Of a stretch of DNA of 64,000 bases, positions 43,738-55,051 are shown in pieces. The stretch lies in NCBI RefSeq assembly GCF_023684385.1, contig NZ_JAGSOJ010000001.1, positions 558,001 through 622,000 of the forward strand, given 5' to 3'. The translations under genes were made by a program, and so were the position numbers. The stretch's first letter is position 1. The number at the start of each line of letters is the position of its first letter. Under the pieces are notes generated by a model. That model saw only the letters and a list, made by a program, of their open reading frames with translations, did no database searches and was not told the DNA's origin. The stretch comes from Oceanirhabdus seepicola. Lineage in GTDB: Bacteria; Bacillota; Clostridia; Clostridiales; Clostridiaceae.

Positions 43738-45969
43738 TCATTGCATAAATCTATTAAGTTCTCCTCTAAACAACACTGCCAATCTATGAAGAGCACGAGT
43801 AACTGCAACATATAGTAACCTTCTATGAAGTTCATTGTTATAATTTTCATCTCCAGCATCATATATAACAACTCCATCGAACTCTAGCCCCTTACTCATG
43901 TAAACAGGCATTATAACAAAGCCACCCATATATTCCTTTTCATCCTCTGCAATTATTTCAACCTCCACAGAGTCTTTAATCCTTTCATATAATTTTTTAC
44001 ATTCATCTTTAGTTTTACATAGTACAGCTCCTGAAGTAAATCCCTGTCTATAAAGTTTTTGAAGTTCACTAATAACATCATAATCCATATCTTTAAAATC
44101 AATACATTGCTTTATCATAGGCTTCCCCTCGTATCTCTCAAACGATACAATTCCATATGACTTCTGCAGAATTTTCTTAGACAAAGCTATAATTTCAAAT
44201 GAAGATCTATAACTCTTATTCATCCTTAACTGAGCCATATTCTTTTTATTCATAATATTTTTTACTTCATCATATAAACTCATCTCAACCTTTTTGTCCA
44301 TAGATTGATTTATATCTCCTAGAACAGTATATCCAGCGTTTCCAAATAAAGTTTTGAACACTTCATATTGAAGTGGAGAGTAATCTTGAGCCTCGTCAAC
44401 CACAACATGCTTTATCTCTTTAAATTCATCATTACCATCAACCTTTAATTTCAAATAGATCAAAGGTGCACAATCTTCATATAAGAAATTTCCCTTTTCT
44501 ATCTGGTTCTTACTAAATTCAATTATCTCTTCTATCTCATCTGGGAGTTCAATATTCTTTGCTAGTGTCTTAAATATCCTCTTATTAAGAAAAAGTTCTT
44601 TATAAACATCAATAAAACTAACACTCATCATCTTTCTTATCATATCATTATTTGCTTTTGATCTTTTCAAGGATATTAATCTACTATATTGTTTCACAAC
44701 AAATATATGATCTGGAATTTCAGCAACTATCTTTTCAGCCTTCTCAACTCTTCTTCTCCTAATAGGATGTAATTCCCTAAAGATCCGCCGCTCCATTCTC
44801 TTAAGTCTTTTGCTCATAGGCATATTGATTTTATTGTTCAAGAACTGACTCTTTAAATATTCCTTAGTAAATATCATTTTATTATCACAATAAATATCAT
44901 TGAACTCTTTGATGTTTCTCTCGTAACATTTAATAAGTCTTTCAAGAATCTTTATGAAACTCTTTGATCCTTTGAATTCAATAGCTTTCTTTCTTAATTT
45001 AATTAAATTTTTTTCTCTTTCGTTCAAGAGAAATTCCATCTGTTGTACTCTACTCTCCACATAACAATCATTTTCTTTCATCATATCTATTGCATAGTCT
45101 TCAAATACAATCTGCTCAACATTCTCCTCTCCAAGTCCCGGAAGTATATCAGATATATATTTTGAGAACACAGTGTTTGGAGATACTATGATAATATTCT
45201 GTGTGTTTAATTTTGTATGATATCCCTGATAAAGAAGATAAGCAATTCTATGCATAGCTATCGATGTTTTCCCACTTCCTGCAGTACCCTGTACAATAAG
45301 TAATTCATTTTCAATATCTCTTATAATCCTATCTTGATCTTTCTGTATTGTCTCAATGATTTGTTTCATTTTAATTGATGAATTTTTACTCAACACTTCT
45401 TGTAATATTTCATCATTTATTTTTAAGCTACTATCAAAGAAATAATCTAGCTCTGAGTCCTTAATCTTGTATTGTCTCTTTAAAGTCATATCCCCTTCAA
45501 TTAGACCTTTAGGAGAGTTATATGCACACTCACCAAGTTCATACTGATAGAAAACACTAGCTATTGGCGCTCTCCAATCATACACTAAAACATCATAAGT
45601 TTCCTCATCCATTAAGTTAGCTATACCAATATAAATCTTCTCAATTTCCTCTTCTCCTTGTTCTTTAAAATCAAATCTACCGAAGTATGGTTTGTTAATC
45701 ATCCTATTATATTTTTGAATCTTCTTAAATATAACATTGTAATCTGAATTACTACCATCGATATCTTCTAGATAACTACCAAAATCTGAAAGTCTATCTG
45801 TATCTTCATAAATATGAACTACATTCTCCCACATCTCCTTTCTAGCTTGAATAACCTTCTTAGTTCGTTCATTAAGTAGTTGTTCACCTGACTTTAATTC
45901 CCCTTTTAAAACATCAATAATCCCTTTTAAATAATCTTTTTCCTCAATTAATATTTTTTCATACTCCAT
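43738..45969 (-). CDS. helD: HelD-like UvrD-family ATPase (RNA polymerase recycling factor)
   Basis: 743 residues. N-terminal coiled coil (about 1-110, EKILIEEKDYLKGIIDVLKGEL) as in HelD, then YFGRFDF and VYDWRAPIASVFYQYELG characteristic of the family. Walker A VQGTAGSGKTSIAMHR near 220, DEAQDYSP in the Walker B region, and the UvrD-like C-terminal motifs KGLEFDGVVIYD and LYVAVTRA. HelD removes stalled RNA polymerase from DNA and in some Gram-positives gives rifampicin tolerance. ATG 45969 with GGAGGGG ten bases upstream. Confidence 0.9.
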   Translation of the reverse strand: MEYEKILIEEKDYLKGIIDVLKGELKSGEQLLNERTKKVIQARKEMWENVVHIYEDTDRLSDFGSYLEDIDGSNSDYNVIFKKIQKYNRMINKPYFGRFDFKEQGEEEIEKIYIGIANLMDEETYDVLVYDWRAPIASVFYQYELGECAYNSPKGLIEGDMTLKRQYKIKDSELDYFFDSSLKINDEILQEVLSKNSSIKMKQIIETIQKDQDRIIRDIENELLIVQGTAGSGKTSIAMHRIAYLLYQGYHTKLNTQNIIIVSPNTVFSKYISDILPGLGEENVEQIVFEDYAIDMMKENDCYVESRVQQMEFLLNEREKNLIKLRKKAIEFKGSKSFIKILERLIKCYERNIKEFNDIYCDNKMIFTKEYLKSQFLNNKINMPMSKRLKRMERRIFRELHPIRRRRVEKAEKIVAEIPDHIFVVKQYSRLISLKRSKANNDMIRKMMSVSFIDVYKELFLNKRIFKTLAKNIELPDEIEEIIEFSKNQIEKGNFLYEDCAPLIYLKLKVDGNDEFKEIKHVVVDEAQDYSPLQYEVFKTLFGNAGYTVLGDINQSMDKKVEMSLYDEVKNIMNKKNMAQLRMNKSYRSSFEIIALSKKILQKSYGIVSFERYEGKPMIKQCIDFKDMDYDVISELQKLYRQGFTSGAVLCKTKDECKKLYERIKDSVEVEIIAEDEKEYMGGFVIMPVYMSKGLEFDGVVIYDAGDENYNNELHRRLLYVAVTRALHRLAVLFRGELNRFMQ

Positions 45970-46104
45970 ATAATCAAATCCCCTCCAAAACGTTGTTGAC
46001 ATCCTTGAATTTATATGATACAATACTATTGTAGATTTATACATACATTTAACCATATGTGCATATAGATCTATTATACCTTATTTTTGTATATTAATAC
46101 AAGT

Positions 46105-46150
46105 AAAAAATCCTATAATAAGCTAAGTCTTAGCTTATTATAGGATTTTT
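46105..46150 (-). terminator. Terminator after zinc-ribbon gene
   Basis: Near-perfect 17-base-plus arms (ATCCTATAATAAGCTAAG and complement), A and T tracts on each side. Confidence 0.9.
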
Positions 46151-46156
46151 TATTTC

Positions 46157-46468
46157 TCATCCAAGAAACTTTGGATTTTCAATATGTTCAGACCTTATAG
46201 CTTTTTGTTCAATAGTGAACTGTATATTTACATCACCATTATCTAAATCACAAGGATATTTTGCTCCACATTCCTCACATTCTAAGTAATCTTTGTCCCC
46301 TACTTTTTCTCGATTATCAAATAAAAATGGTAGGTTTTCTTTGCTCTCACTCCATTTTTGTGTGATCGGAGTGTCTACCTTATAAGTATATAGATAAGTA
46401 GCTTCCCGTTTCATTACAAAATGGTTTCCATTACATTTATTACACACAAGTGACTTTTTTGATTTCAT
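46157..46468 (-). CDS. Small protein with two CxxC zinc-ribbon pairs, unknown
   Basis: 103 residues. CNKC near residue 9 and CEEC near 64 could make one zinc ribbon with a long insertion. The middle is polar. AAAGGA before the ATG. Monocistronic with a strong terminator. No family recognised. Confidence 0.65.
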   Translation of the reverse strand: MKSKKSLVCNKCNGNHFVMKREATYLYTYKVDTPITQKWSESKENLPFLFDNREKVGDKDYLECEECGAKYPCDLDNGDVNIQFTIEQKAIRSEHIENPKFLG

Positions 46469-46936
46469 GTTTATATTCCTTTCATAATTGAACTATTAAC
46501 TTGTATATATCATGTGTAATATTCTATTAATTTATTAAACCTCTTAATTACCATATCTACCTTACTCTCTTAATTATATATAAATGGATTAGAATGCATC
46601 ATAAAATAGTTTTAAAAACAAAAAAATAGTTTTTTTTTTTTTCAGATTATTAAAAGATTACCTCCATAATCTTGCAAATAGACTTTTCATAAGTAAGTTT
46701 GTTAAATTCATAACAAGCCTTTTCTAGCTTCACTACCAATTTTTTATATTTCAAGTTGCTAAATTTTCTAAAAAATGATGTTTTTTAATACATAGTTATT
46801 CAAAAATTTTAATCTTTCTGTAATACTATTAAATTCTTAAAATTGATAATTGATAAAAAATATCTGTCATGTTATTATAAATATGAAATATTTATTGCAC
46901 ATTGTTAAAAATTTATTTATTGTAGGAGGGGTTGTT
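46469..46936. other. Intergenic gap
   Basis: Divergent promoter region of the zinc-ribbon gene and brnQ. Contains a homopolymer of about 13 T near 46628-46642. A 45-codon coding-like stretch on the minus strand (46650-46788) has no start and no ribosome site. Nothing else seen. Confidence 0.45.
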
Positions 46937-48238
46937 ATGAAAAAGAAATTTAAAGATACTATTATTATTGGTTTTGCATTATTCGCTATGTTCTTTGGTG
47001 CTGGAAACCTAATATTTCCTCCTTCTTTAGGAAATATGACTGGTTCAAGTTATTTAATAGCTATGATTGGATTTATTTTAACAGGAGTAGGACTTCCATT
47101 GTTAGGTATTTTAGCTTGTGCTAATTATGATGGACAGTTCTCGAATATTACAGATAAAATAGGAAGTAAGTTTTCTTTAGTTGTAACTATGGCATTGATG
47201 ATTGTTTTAGGTCCATTACTGGTTATACCTAGAACTGCTGCCACTACATATGAATTAGGTGTACAACCTTTATTTGGAGATATTAATCCATTATTGATTA
47301 TAGTAATTTATTTTATTATTAATCTGTTCTTTATTTTAAAACCATCTTCTATAATAGACATTATAGGAACAGTTTTAACTCCAACACTTTTAGTTATGTT
47401 ATCTTCAATAATTATTAAAGGTATTGTATCTCCTTTTGGTGAAATAGCACCTAGTAAAATTGATTCAGTTTTCCCATCAGCACTTTTAGAAGGCTATCAA
47501 ACAATGGATGTTTTAGGATCAGTTATATTGGCTAGTATCGTTGTTGCTTCAATTAAAGCAAAAGGATATAAAACAAAAAATGAGATTATTAATCTATCAC
47601 TTAAAGCCGGACTTATTTCAGTTACAGGTCTAGCTATGATTTATGGTGGCTTAACTTATCTAGGAGCTCAAACATCAGCTGTACACGAAGGCGTTTCTAG
47701 AAGTTTCTTAGTTATCACTGTTGCAAAGAACACCTTAGGTACATTCGGAATGGTTGCTTTAGGTATTGCCGTTAGCTTAGCTTGCTTAACAACATCAATC
47801 GGAATATCCGCAACTGTATGTGAATATTTCTCAAATAAATTCGAGAAGCTAACTTATAAAACTGCAGCATATGTCATTACCGCTATAAGTATCTTAATAG
47901 CAAGCATGGGTCTAGATAGCATAGTAAGCTTCGCAGCTCCAATTTTAGGAATATTATATCCGTTAGTAATAGTACTCTTACTAACATCATTTGTATATGA
48001 TAAAATCGGTAGAAAAGTCATGGCATATACAACATATACAGCACTTACTATTGGCGTACTTAACACTTTAGCCGATATTGCTTCAATATCTAAACTTAAA
48101 GACGCTTTAAATATTATTCCACTAAATCAGCTAGGATTTGGATGGGTTCTACCTTCTACTTTTGTTTTTATTATCACTTTTATATTAGTTAAAAGCACTG
48201 AAACTAAAGGTGATAAAAGAGAAGTATGTACCGAATAA
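46937..48238 (+). CDS. brnQ: Branched-chain amino acid:cation symporter, BrnQ/LIVCS family
   Basis: 433 residues, about 12 membrane segments. Family start GFALFAMFFGAGNLIFPPSLG and later VPRTAATTYE-like IPRTAATTYELG and LACLTTSIGISATVCEYF. Imports Leu, Ile and Val with Na+ or H+. ATG 46937 follows AGGAGGGG by six bases; the reading from 46850 includes the site. Monocistronic. Confidence 0.93.
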   Translation: MKKKFKDTIIIGFALFAMFFGAGNLIFPPSLGNMTGSSYLIAMIGFILTGVGLPLLGILACANYDGQFSNITDKIGSKFSLVVTMALMIVLGPLLVIPRTAATTYELGVQPLFGDINPLLIIVIYFIINLFFILKPSSIIDIIGTVLTPTLLVMLSSIIIKGIVSPFGEIAPSKIDSVFPSALLEGYQTMDVLGSVILASIVVASIKAKGYKTKNEIINLSLKAGLISVTGLAMIYGGLTYLGAQTSAVHEGVSRSFLVITVAKNTLGTFGMVALGIAVSLACLTTSIGISATVCEYFSNKFEKLTYKTAAYVITAISILIASMGLDSIVSFAAPILGILYPLVIVLLLTSFVYDKIGRKVMAYTTYTALTIGVLNTLADIASISKLKDALNIIPLNQLGFGWVLPSTFVFIITFILVKSTETKGDKREVCTE

Positions 48239-48332
48239 AAATATACTTAGGATAAGAAATTAAAATGATGTTTATAAACAAATCCTATATCATGAGATTG
48301 AACACAGTATAATACTCATAGGAAACTACCAT

Positions 48333-48371
48333 AGAGCCATTGCTTTCTAATTAATGAAACAATGGCTTTTC
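48333..48371. terminator. Bidirectional terminator between brnQ and CBS gene
   Basis: AGCCATTG / CAATGGCT with T tract toward plus; convergent genes on both sides. Confidence 0.75.
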
Positions 48372-48373
48372 TC

Positions 48374-49639
48374 TTAAGTAACTTCAATTTCTATTTGTAT
48401 TATTCTTCTATTGACTAGCTTTTTAACAGTCATTACTAGCCCTCTATATTCAACTTTATCCCCTTCCTCAGGAACCCTTCCTAAGGTATTAAATATATAT
48501 CCTCCCAACGATCCATAACTCTCTTGCTCTGGAAATTCCACATTGAACAATTCTTCAATTTCTTCTAAGTCAATATCTCCTTTAACAATATAATGCTTAT
48601 CATTAATTTTTTCAATTAACTTAACCTCATCATCATACTCATCAAATATATCACCTACAATTTCTTCAATTACATCTTCTATGGTAACAATCCCTTCCGT
48701 ACCGCCATATTCATCTAGAATAATAGCCATATGAGTCTTCTTCTGCTTAAATTCTACTAAAAGATCACTGATTTTTTTGTTTTCCGGCACATAAAAAGCC
48801 GGTCTCATTAAAGTTGATATATCTACTGCTTCGTCTTCATTCATGTTTATTATATCTAAAATCAATAAATCTTTTGCATGTATTATACCAATTATATTGT
48901 CAATACTCTCTTTATACACCGGAATTCTTGAATGACCATAATCTCTTATTATTTCTAAGAAATCATATAAAGTGCTACTTTCTTCTACAGCAACAACATC
49001 TATTCTAGGTACCATTATTTCACTTACATTCATCTCATCTATTTCAAAAACTCCGTCAATCATTTCTCTTTCTTGAGCATTAACAATTCCTTCTTCTTCT
49101 CCAACGTCTACTAATGACCGTATTTCTTCTTCTGTTACAAAGGTGCTTATATGATTTATATCACCACCAAGAGTTTTAATAAAAAAATTTGTAATTAATT
49201 TTAGAACTATGGATATTGGTTTAAATAAAAAATCTAATAATTCCAGAAATCCACCTAACTTAACTGCTACTTTTTCTGGATTATGTGATGCATAAGTTTT
49301 TGGTGTGATTTCTCCAAAAATCAAAATCAATATTGTCATTATCACCGTTACAATTACAGCGGCATTTGCCCCTGTAAAATACTCCACAGTTAATTCAGTT
49401 AATAATGCAGTGGCTGCAATATTAACAATGTTGTTTCCTATAAGAATAGTGATAAGCAAACTGCTCAATTTTTTCTTTAGTCTTTTTAAGGTTTTTGCCC
49501 CTTTTTCATCCACTTCTTCCATCTGTTTAATTTTAGCTATACTCATTCCCATTATAGATGTTTCAGAACCAGAGAACATGCCTGATAAAACCAATAATAT
49601 AATCAATAATGTTATCTTAAAATATAATACTTCTGTCAT
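48374..49639 (-). CDS. CNNM/CorC-type CBS-pair membrane protein (hemolysin-like)
   Basis: 421 residues: CNNM (DUF21) domain with about four membrane segments (GMFSGSETSIMGMS, LLITILIGNNIVNI, IFGEITPKTYA), a CBS pair from about 205-330 (VSEIMVPRIDVV, HSRIPVYKESIDNIIGIIHAKDLL) and a CorC_HlyC domain (DEYGGTEGIVTIEDVIEEIVGDI). The family is associated with Mg2+/Co2+ efflux and tolerance; true haemolysis is unlikely. GGAGG before the ATG. Confidence 0.92.
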   Translation of the reverse strand: MTEVLYFKITLLIILLVLSGMFSGSETSIMGMSIAKIKQMEEVDEKGAKTLKRLKKKLSSLLITILIGNNIVNIAATALLTELTVEYFTGANAAVIVTVIMTILILIFGEITPKTYASHNPEKVAVKLGGFLELLDFLFKPISIVLKLITNFFIKTLGGDINHISTFVTEEEIRSLVDVGEEEGIVNAQEREMIDGVFEIDEMNVSEIMVPRIDVVAVEESSTLYDFLEIIRDYGHSRIPVYKESIDNIIGIIHAKDLLILDIINMNEDEAVDISTLMRPAFYVPENKKISDLLVEFKQKKTHMAIILDEYGGTEGIVTIEDVIEEIVGDIFDEYDDEVKLIEKINDKHYIVKGDIDLEEIEELFNVEFPEQESYGSLGGYIFNTLGRVPEEGDKVEYRGLVMTVKKLVNRRIIQIEIEVT

Positions 49640-49772
49640 GCTAAACCTCCTTTGTAGAACTCAACATCTTATGTTTTCCTTCTCTTACTTATTATTTTTC
49701 TTTTATCTAAATTTATTTATTCATTATCTTCTTCAAGCTCCTTAATTAATTAAACAAAATACCTTAGGCACA

Positions 49773-49807
49773 TAAAAAAACTCATTCCATAAATTCATGA
49801 AATGAGG
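49773..49807 (-). terminator. Terminator after FIST gene
   Basis: CTCATT / AATGAG with an inner CAT/ATG; seven A before it gives a U run on the minus strand. Confidence 0.7.
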
Positions 49808-49841
49808 TCTTATTCTTATATATTACTTTATACCTAAGATA

Positions 49842-50918
49842 CTAGTTTTTCTCTAATAATCCTAAAATCGTAGATTTATTGTGAATTATTAACCCACCAT
49901 TTTTCTTTGAAGCAAATTCTCCAATAGATAAAGCTCCTTCCACTGGATACTCTAGCTTGTTCTGTATATTTACAAGTTCCTGCTCAAAAGACTCTTCTAG
50001 AAACATTGCTCTTGATATACAATCAAATAATAGAGGAACATACTCACTTGATACATTTCCCAAACAGTATTTAACTATCTCAATAGAAGAATTTAACAGC
50101 GACTCTTTATTACCATGCAAAACATATAACTCGCTACCTTCAGGTATATTTGCTACACAAACTATTTCTCTTTCTTCATTTAATGCTATTGGATCTCTTA
50201 CAATAATATCATCTTCATTTTTTTCCACAAATCCAAAAGGATAGTCTTTGGCATATACAAAAAAATCTTCTTTGTAAAGCCTCACCCCTTCTTCTTCTTG
50301 TATTACATCTCTATAAACATCAAATGCATTATAATTATCTACTTTGAATAGAATATTGTCTTGTGACTCTGTAACCGTAAACGGGCCATCTAATACATTC
50401 CATCCATGCTCTACAGCTAACTTGACACTTGACTTAATAATACAAATGAAAAGAGCATCTTTATACACTCCCTTATTATCAAATAAACAAGGTCTATGTT
50501 GTAAATCGTAATATCCTGCTCCCCCACCTATATATGTCACTTTATTCCCTATTTTATTATATACAGTATCTGTTAAATGTTTTATTTTGCTAGATAATCC
50601 ATCCGCTAAAACAATAGCAGTATAATCTTCATTCTCACATAACTCTAGTTTAAACCTCATCATATACGGAATTATCATAGAAACATACATTGGTTCATAC
50701 TTTTGCACAATAAAACCTTCGCTAATACATTGATTTTCCACTAAAAGTCTTGGATATATACCCCCAAAAAATTTAACATCTTTACTATTTAGATAGTCAC
50801 TCAATATATATAAATACTTTACTGATTTTTCTCCTATTAATATCATTAACTGCTCTTGTGATTTAATTTGCAATTTCTCTATGTAGCTTTTAAGTTCATT
50901 TAGTGATTTTAAGTACAC
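49842..50918 (-). CDS. FIST-domain sensory protein
   Basis: 358 residues, cytosolic. FIST N (about 25-190; FFGGIYPRLLV, IGGGAGYYD) and FIST C (about 200-345; FVYAKDYPFGFVEKNEDDIIVRDPIALNEE.. in blocks, ELYVLHGNKESLL). FIST domains are predicted to bind small ligands such as amino acids and often feed signalling proteins. GTG start with AGGGGG nine bases upstream. It stands alone. Confidence 0.85.
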   Translation of the reverse strand: MYLKSLNELKSYIEKLQIKSQEQLMILIGEKSVKYLYILSDYLNSKDVKFFGGIYPRLLVENQCISEGFIVQKYEPMYVSMIIPYMMRFKLELCENEDYTAIVLADGLSSKIKHLTDTVYNKIGNKVTYIGGGAGYYDLQHRPCLFDNKGVYKDALFICIIKSSVKLAVEHGWNVLDGPFTVTESQDNILFKVDNYNAFDVYRDVIQEEEGVRLYKEDFFVYAKDYPFGFVEKNEDDIIVRDPIALNEEREIVCVANIPEGSELYVLHGNKESLLNSSIEIVKYCLGNVSSEYVPLLFDCISRAMFLEESFEQELVNIQNKLEYPVEGALSIGEFASKKNGGLIIHNKSTILGLLEKN

Positions 50919-51017
50919 TCCCTTTTTCCCCCTTCAATACCTCTACCACAATTAGTCATTTTTTTACATAAAACCATTATATACTAATTTTTTAGATAAG
51001 TAAATAATGCTATCATT

Positions 51018-51056
51018 ACAAAAACCGCACTGAATTTCATTCAGCACGGTTTTTGT
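51018..51056 (-). terminator. Terminator after degV gene
   Basis: AAAAACCG-CTGAA / TTCAG-CGGTTTTT, about 90 bases past the stop. Confidence 0.85.
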
Positions 51057-51146
51057 AAATAATATTTTAGTTTGTAAAATCTATTTTAAAACAAAAATGA
51101 AAATACTAGAAATAGTTTATGAGTAATATAAGAAATATAATAACGG

Positions 51147-52028
51147 TTATTTATTTTCTCTAGCATCTCCAATAAAAGCAAGAGATATCATATCAGGTCC
51201 AACATGAGAAGCTATCGTTGAACATAGTTCTGTTACAACTACTTTTTTCAATTTTAAATGCTTATGAATATATTTTTCGATTTTCACTGCGTCATTTAAA
51301 CAATCACCATGACCAATAACAACAATAGTTTCTTCCGGATTTGTCATATGTTCTGTTAACTTATCATAAAGAAACTTCATAGATTTCTTTCTACCCCTTA
51401 CAGTTGCATACTGTTTTAGCTCACCCTGATCATCAACTGTAAGTATAGGTTTTACACTTAGCATTGTTCCCACAGCAGCTTTAGCAGCTGATATACGGCC
51501 ACCTTTTTTCAAAAAATTCAAATCATTTACAGCAAACCAGTGATTCGATTTCATCTTATTCTCTTGTATCCACTTTATAATTTCTTCTTTAGAATAACCC
51601 TTTCTAATCATTTCAACAACATGAATAACCAAAACTCCCTCACCAACAGATGCGCATTTTGTATCAATAACAGTTATATCCGCATCAGGATATTCTTCTA
51701 AAACCATATCTTTTGCAATCATAGCACTATTAAATGTCCCACTTAACCCAGAAGTGAACCCTAAGTAGATTAACGAATTTCCTTTTTCGCAATGTTTTTT
51801 GAACTTTTCTAAAAAATTATATGAGTTAATCTGTGCAGTTTTTGGCATAATTCCTTGTCTTAGATACCCATAGAATTCTTTGTGACTTAGAGTTTTACCA
51901 AAGTCATCATAATAATCTTTACCATCAATATTTACAGTCATACCAATAGTATCAATGATATTAAGATTGTTTTCAATAAAATCCAGTGGAAGATCACTAC
52001 AGGAATCAACAAGAAGCATTGTACTCAC
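51147..52028 (-). CDS. DegV-family fatty-acid-binding protein
   Basis: 293 residues. VDSCSDLPLDF at the N-terminus, GLSGTFNSA, ITVIDTKCASVGEG, LKKGGRISAAKA and IGHGDCLNDA are the usual DegV pattern. DegV proteins bind fatty acids and, as FakB, present them to the FakA kinase; no fakA is present here. GTG start eight bases after AGGGGG; an out-of-frame ATG-TGA overlaps it, as at the GntR gene. Confidence 0.92.
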   Translation of the reverse strand: MSTMLLVDSCSDLPLDFIENNLNIIDTIGMTVNIDGKDYYDDFGKTLSHKEFYGYLRQGIMPKTAQINSYNFLEKFKKHCEKGNSLIYLGFTSGLSGTFNSAMIAKDMVLEEYPDADITVIDTKCASVGEGVLVIHVVEMIRKGYSKEEIIKWIQENKMKSNHWFAVNDLNFLKKGGRISAAKAAVGTMLSVKPILTVDDQGELKQYATVRGRKKSMKFLYDKLTEHMTNPEETIVVIGHGDCLNDAVKIEKYIHKHLKLKKVVVTELCSTIASHVGPDMISLAFIGDARENK

Positions 52029-52206
52029 ATTTAAAACCCCCTTTACAATATTTCATTATATTAAATAATGGAAATCTATCTTAAATTTATCTTGTCATTA
52101 AAAATTATAATTTAAATAAAGATTTTAGTAAACAGATTTATGAGTTTTTCATATATTATTAATATTTTCATTTAAATTATAAAAAAAAGATCACAAAAAA
52201 AGTCGT

Positions 52207-52251
52207 AAAAATGTAGATGGTACAAACGCTCACTTGCACCATCTACATTTT
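52207..52251 (-). terminator. Terminator after first receptor fusion gene
   Basis: AAAATGTAGATGGT-CAA / TTG-ACCATCTACATTTT, strong stem. Confidence 0.88.
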
Positions 52252-52288
52252 GTTTACTCTCAATCTTTTAAACATCATTTTAAAACCA

Positions 52289-54736
52289 TTATTCTTCTAT
52301 CCAAATATCATTAAATTCCACAATCTCTAGAGGGTGAACCTTTAACCCTTTAATATTCTTCTTAATAGCATAAGAAGAACATATTGTTGATAAAAAAATC
52401 CATGGTGCATCATCAATTATCCTACTTTCTATATCATTCATTAATTCATTATATTTATAAGGATTTTTTGTTTTTCTAGCTTCTTCTAGCATTTCAAGAA
52501 TTTGTTGATTATGATATTTGCCATAATTCATAACACTACCTTTATCTATTAAAGGCTGAATGAAGTTGTCCGAAGTTCCCGAATCCCCAATCCATCCATA
52601 AAGAAATAAATCACAATTACTATTAGAAAAACTTTTATCAAAATAATCACCTTTTACTTCACAAGTTTTCACTTTAATACCAATTTCTTTTAAATTCTCT
52701 TTTAAAATTTCACTAATCTTTTCATGCTTCTTATCACCCGATGATATATACATAGTTAATGTTCCACAATTTATTCCACTTGCTTTCATAAGATCTTTTG
52801 CCTTTTTTATTTTTTTTTCATATGCTTTCGTTCTATAATTGGTCAAACTATTTGGGAAAGCCCCTCTTGAAATAAGTTCCATCCCCCCAAATGCCTCTTT
52901 TATAATTCTTTCCCTATCTACACAATAATTTATAGCTTGCCTCACTACTTTATTTTGAACAACAGGATTTGAATTTTTAAAATTGAAAGCTAAAAATCTA
53001 GCACCCACACATTCTACTTTTTGTGTTTTATAACCTTGATTCTCTAATTTTTCAACATTATTTTTGTTTACCTCGATGTAATCAAATTTTCCATCAATAA
53101 ATTTTTCTAAAATCTTCTCTTCTTCAAAATAAATTTCTATTCTATCAATCAAAGCTTGTCCTAATGAATATTCTTCAAATTTTTCTAATATTAATCCATC
53201 TTCAGTCATTGATACAAACTTAAATGCTCCAGCTCCTACACATCCAACCTTCTTAGAATTTCCATCCTCCTTAGGTATAATAGAACAACTACAATTAGCT
53301 AAATTATTTATAAACATATTGTAAGCATATTTCAATTTAATCTTTATATTATATTTACCTTCTACTTTTATTCCAGAAACACTAGCTGCTTTGCCTTTAA
53401 AATATTCATCAGCACCCTCTATCATTTCCAAAAACCACCTATTCGGGGAATTAAGTTTTTTACTGAGAACTCTTTCAAAAGAAAACTTAACATCATCAGC
53501 AGTTATATTCTTACCATTATGGAATTTCATATTTTTTCTTAATTTGAAGTTCCACGTCAGATTATCTTCTTCAATGTGCCAAGTTCTAGCAATTGCCCCA
53601 ACAACTTCCGTCCCTATGCCAAATTGAGTTAATCCTATATGTATAGGTGCACTAATTTTTGCTTCTGCATCATCTGTAATCATAGCAGGATCAAAAGTAC
53701 TTGGTTTATCTAACGCTATTCTAAATTTACTTTTTTCATTGGATGAGTCACCAATACTATTTTCTGACATTTCACTAAGATTTTTTATTGCTGACTCAAG
53801 AATATTAAGAACAGCTTTCTGCTTGTCTGCATTAATTGAAATATTTTCATTAAACACTTTAACCATATCAGAAACTTTAACCATATCATCAACAACTGTC
53901 ATCATATACTGATTTTTATCAGCTTGTTCATTCATAACTTGATTTATCTGATTAGATATATTTTTTGTCTTTTCAATAGAAGTCATAATATCACCAAAAG
54001 CTATTCCTGATTTTTCAACAGCTAAAGCACTTTCTTCTACTGTTTGAACCCCATTTTCAACAATATTCAGTGTTTCATTAGTAACCTTTGCCATTTCATC
54101 TATTATACTATTGATATTATCAGCAGATTCAGAACTACTATTAGCCAGCTTTTTAACTTCTTGAGCTACAATAGTAAAACCTCTCCCAGCTTCACCAGCT
54201 CTTGCAGCTTCAATATTAGCATTTAATGATAATAAATGAGTAGTTTTTGATATTTGTTTTATAATATCAACAATCCCTTTGATTTCATTAGATTTTTCTG
54301 AAAGTTTATTCATTGCACTACTCATATTTTCAACTGTATGTTTAATATTAAGAAAACTTTCCATTATTGCATCTAATGATCTCTTTCCTTCTTCAGCTTT
54401 ATTTAATGACTCTTCAACAACCCCCATTGATTCTTCAACACTAGCACATACTACTTCTGAGAATGTCCCAACCTCTGAAGAAACATTAATAGTTTTATCG
54501 ATATTTTCGCTATGTTTTTCCATCTGCATATTAATTTCTTGTACAGATTTTAAAAGCACTTCTGTACTTGCTATTGCATCTTCTGCTTCCTTTAATATTC
54601 TTTCTGTCATTATGCTTTGACTCTTCTGTTTATTAATTAATTTTCTTAATCTATTATTATGATTTTCAAATTCCCGCAAGCCAACTTTTTCTGATATTTC
54701 TTTATTTTCTTTCTTTCTAAAATTAATTATAGCCAT
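52289..54736 (-). CDS. Cytosolic chemoreceptor signalling domain fused to oligopeptide-binding (SBP family 5) domain, copy A
   Basis: 815 residues without signal peptide or membrane segment. Residues about 15-330 form an MCP-type coiled coil with the conserved tip [29 protein letters not shown] (shown in part: [19 protein letters not shown]). Residues about 335-815 are a DppA/OppA-like binding protein: [71 protein letters not shown]. Such binding domains are normally secreted; here it must be cytoplasmic. ATG 54736 chosen from the alignment of both copies; no ribosome site is perfect. A paralogue lies directly upstream. Confidence 0.88.
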   Translation of the reverse strand: MAIINFRKKENKEISEKVGLREFENHNNRLRKLINKQKSQSIMTERILKEAEDAIASTEVLLKSVQEINMQMEKHSENIDKTINVSSEVGTFSEVVCASVEESMGVVEESLNKAEEGKRSLDAIMESFLNIKHTVENMSSAMNKLSEKSNEIKGIVDIIKQISKTTHLLSLNANIEAARAGEAGRGFTIVAQEVKKLANSSSESADNINSIIDEMAKVTNETLNIVENGVQTVEESALAVEKSGIAFGDIMTSIEKTKNISNQINQVMNEQADKNQYMMTVVDDMVKVSDMVKVFNENISINADKQKAVLNILESAIKNLSEMSENSIGDSSNEKSKFRIALDKPSTFDPAMITDDAEAKISAPIHIGLTQFGIGTEVVGAIARTWHIEEDNLTWNFKLRKNMKFHNGKNITADDVKFSFERVLSKKLNSPNRWFLEMIEGADEYFKGKAASVSGIKVEGKYNIKIKLKYAYNMFINNLANCSCSIIPKEDGNSKKVGCVGAGAFKFVSMTEDGLILEKFEEYSLGQALIDRIEIYFEEEKILEKFIDGKFDYIEVNKNNVEKLENQGYKTQKVECVGARFLAFNFKNSNPVVQNKVVRQAINYCVDRERIIKEAFGGMELISRGAFPNSLTNYRTKAYEKKIKKAKDLMKASGINCGTLTMYISSGDKKHEKISEILKENLKEIGIKVKTCEVKGDYFDKSFSNSNCDLFLYGWIGDSGTSDNFIQPLIDKGSVMNYGKYHNQQILEMLEEARKTKNPYKYNELMNDIESRIIDDAPWIFLSTICSSYAIKKNIKGLKVHPLEIVEFNDIWIEE

Positions 54737-55051
54737 TATTTCTTTAACCCCCATGAAATATAATTTTGGTTTTATCATCTAGATTAAAACAAAATTTAAA
54801 ATATATTAAAAGATAATAGCATTTATTGTTTTTATATGTAAAAATATCTTTGTTAAGAATATTTTACCATAATTTTGATTAATATTATACTATTGATGGA
54901 ATTTAACCCTATAATTTCAAAAGACATGTTTAAAAATTTCATATACTCTAAAGTTGTGTATTTTTATATTATTCCCTTCACCTCTAATATTTCTATTCAT
55001 AGTTAAAATCTTTTTCTACCCACTTGTTTAACTGTGGTTTTGGTTGCACAA
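54737..55051. other. Gap upstream of receptor fusion copy A
   Basis: A/T-rich leader with TTTCAT..; no gene. Upstream of both fusion genes the 30 bases around the start codon are similar. Confidence 0.4.

Noticed and set aside
46650..46788. Coding-like stretch of about 45 codons on the minus strand
   Set aside because: No ATG/GTG with a ribosome site, low-complexity composition, no family resemblance.
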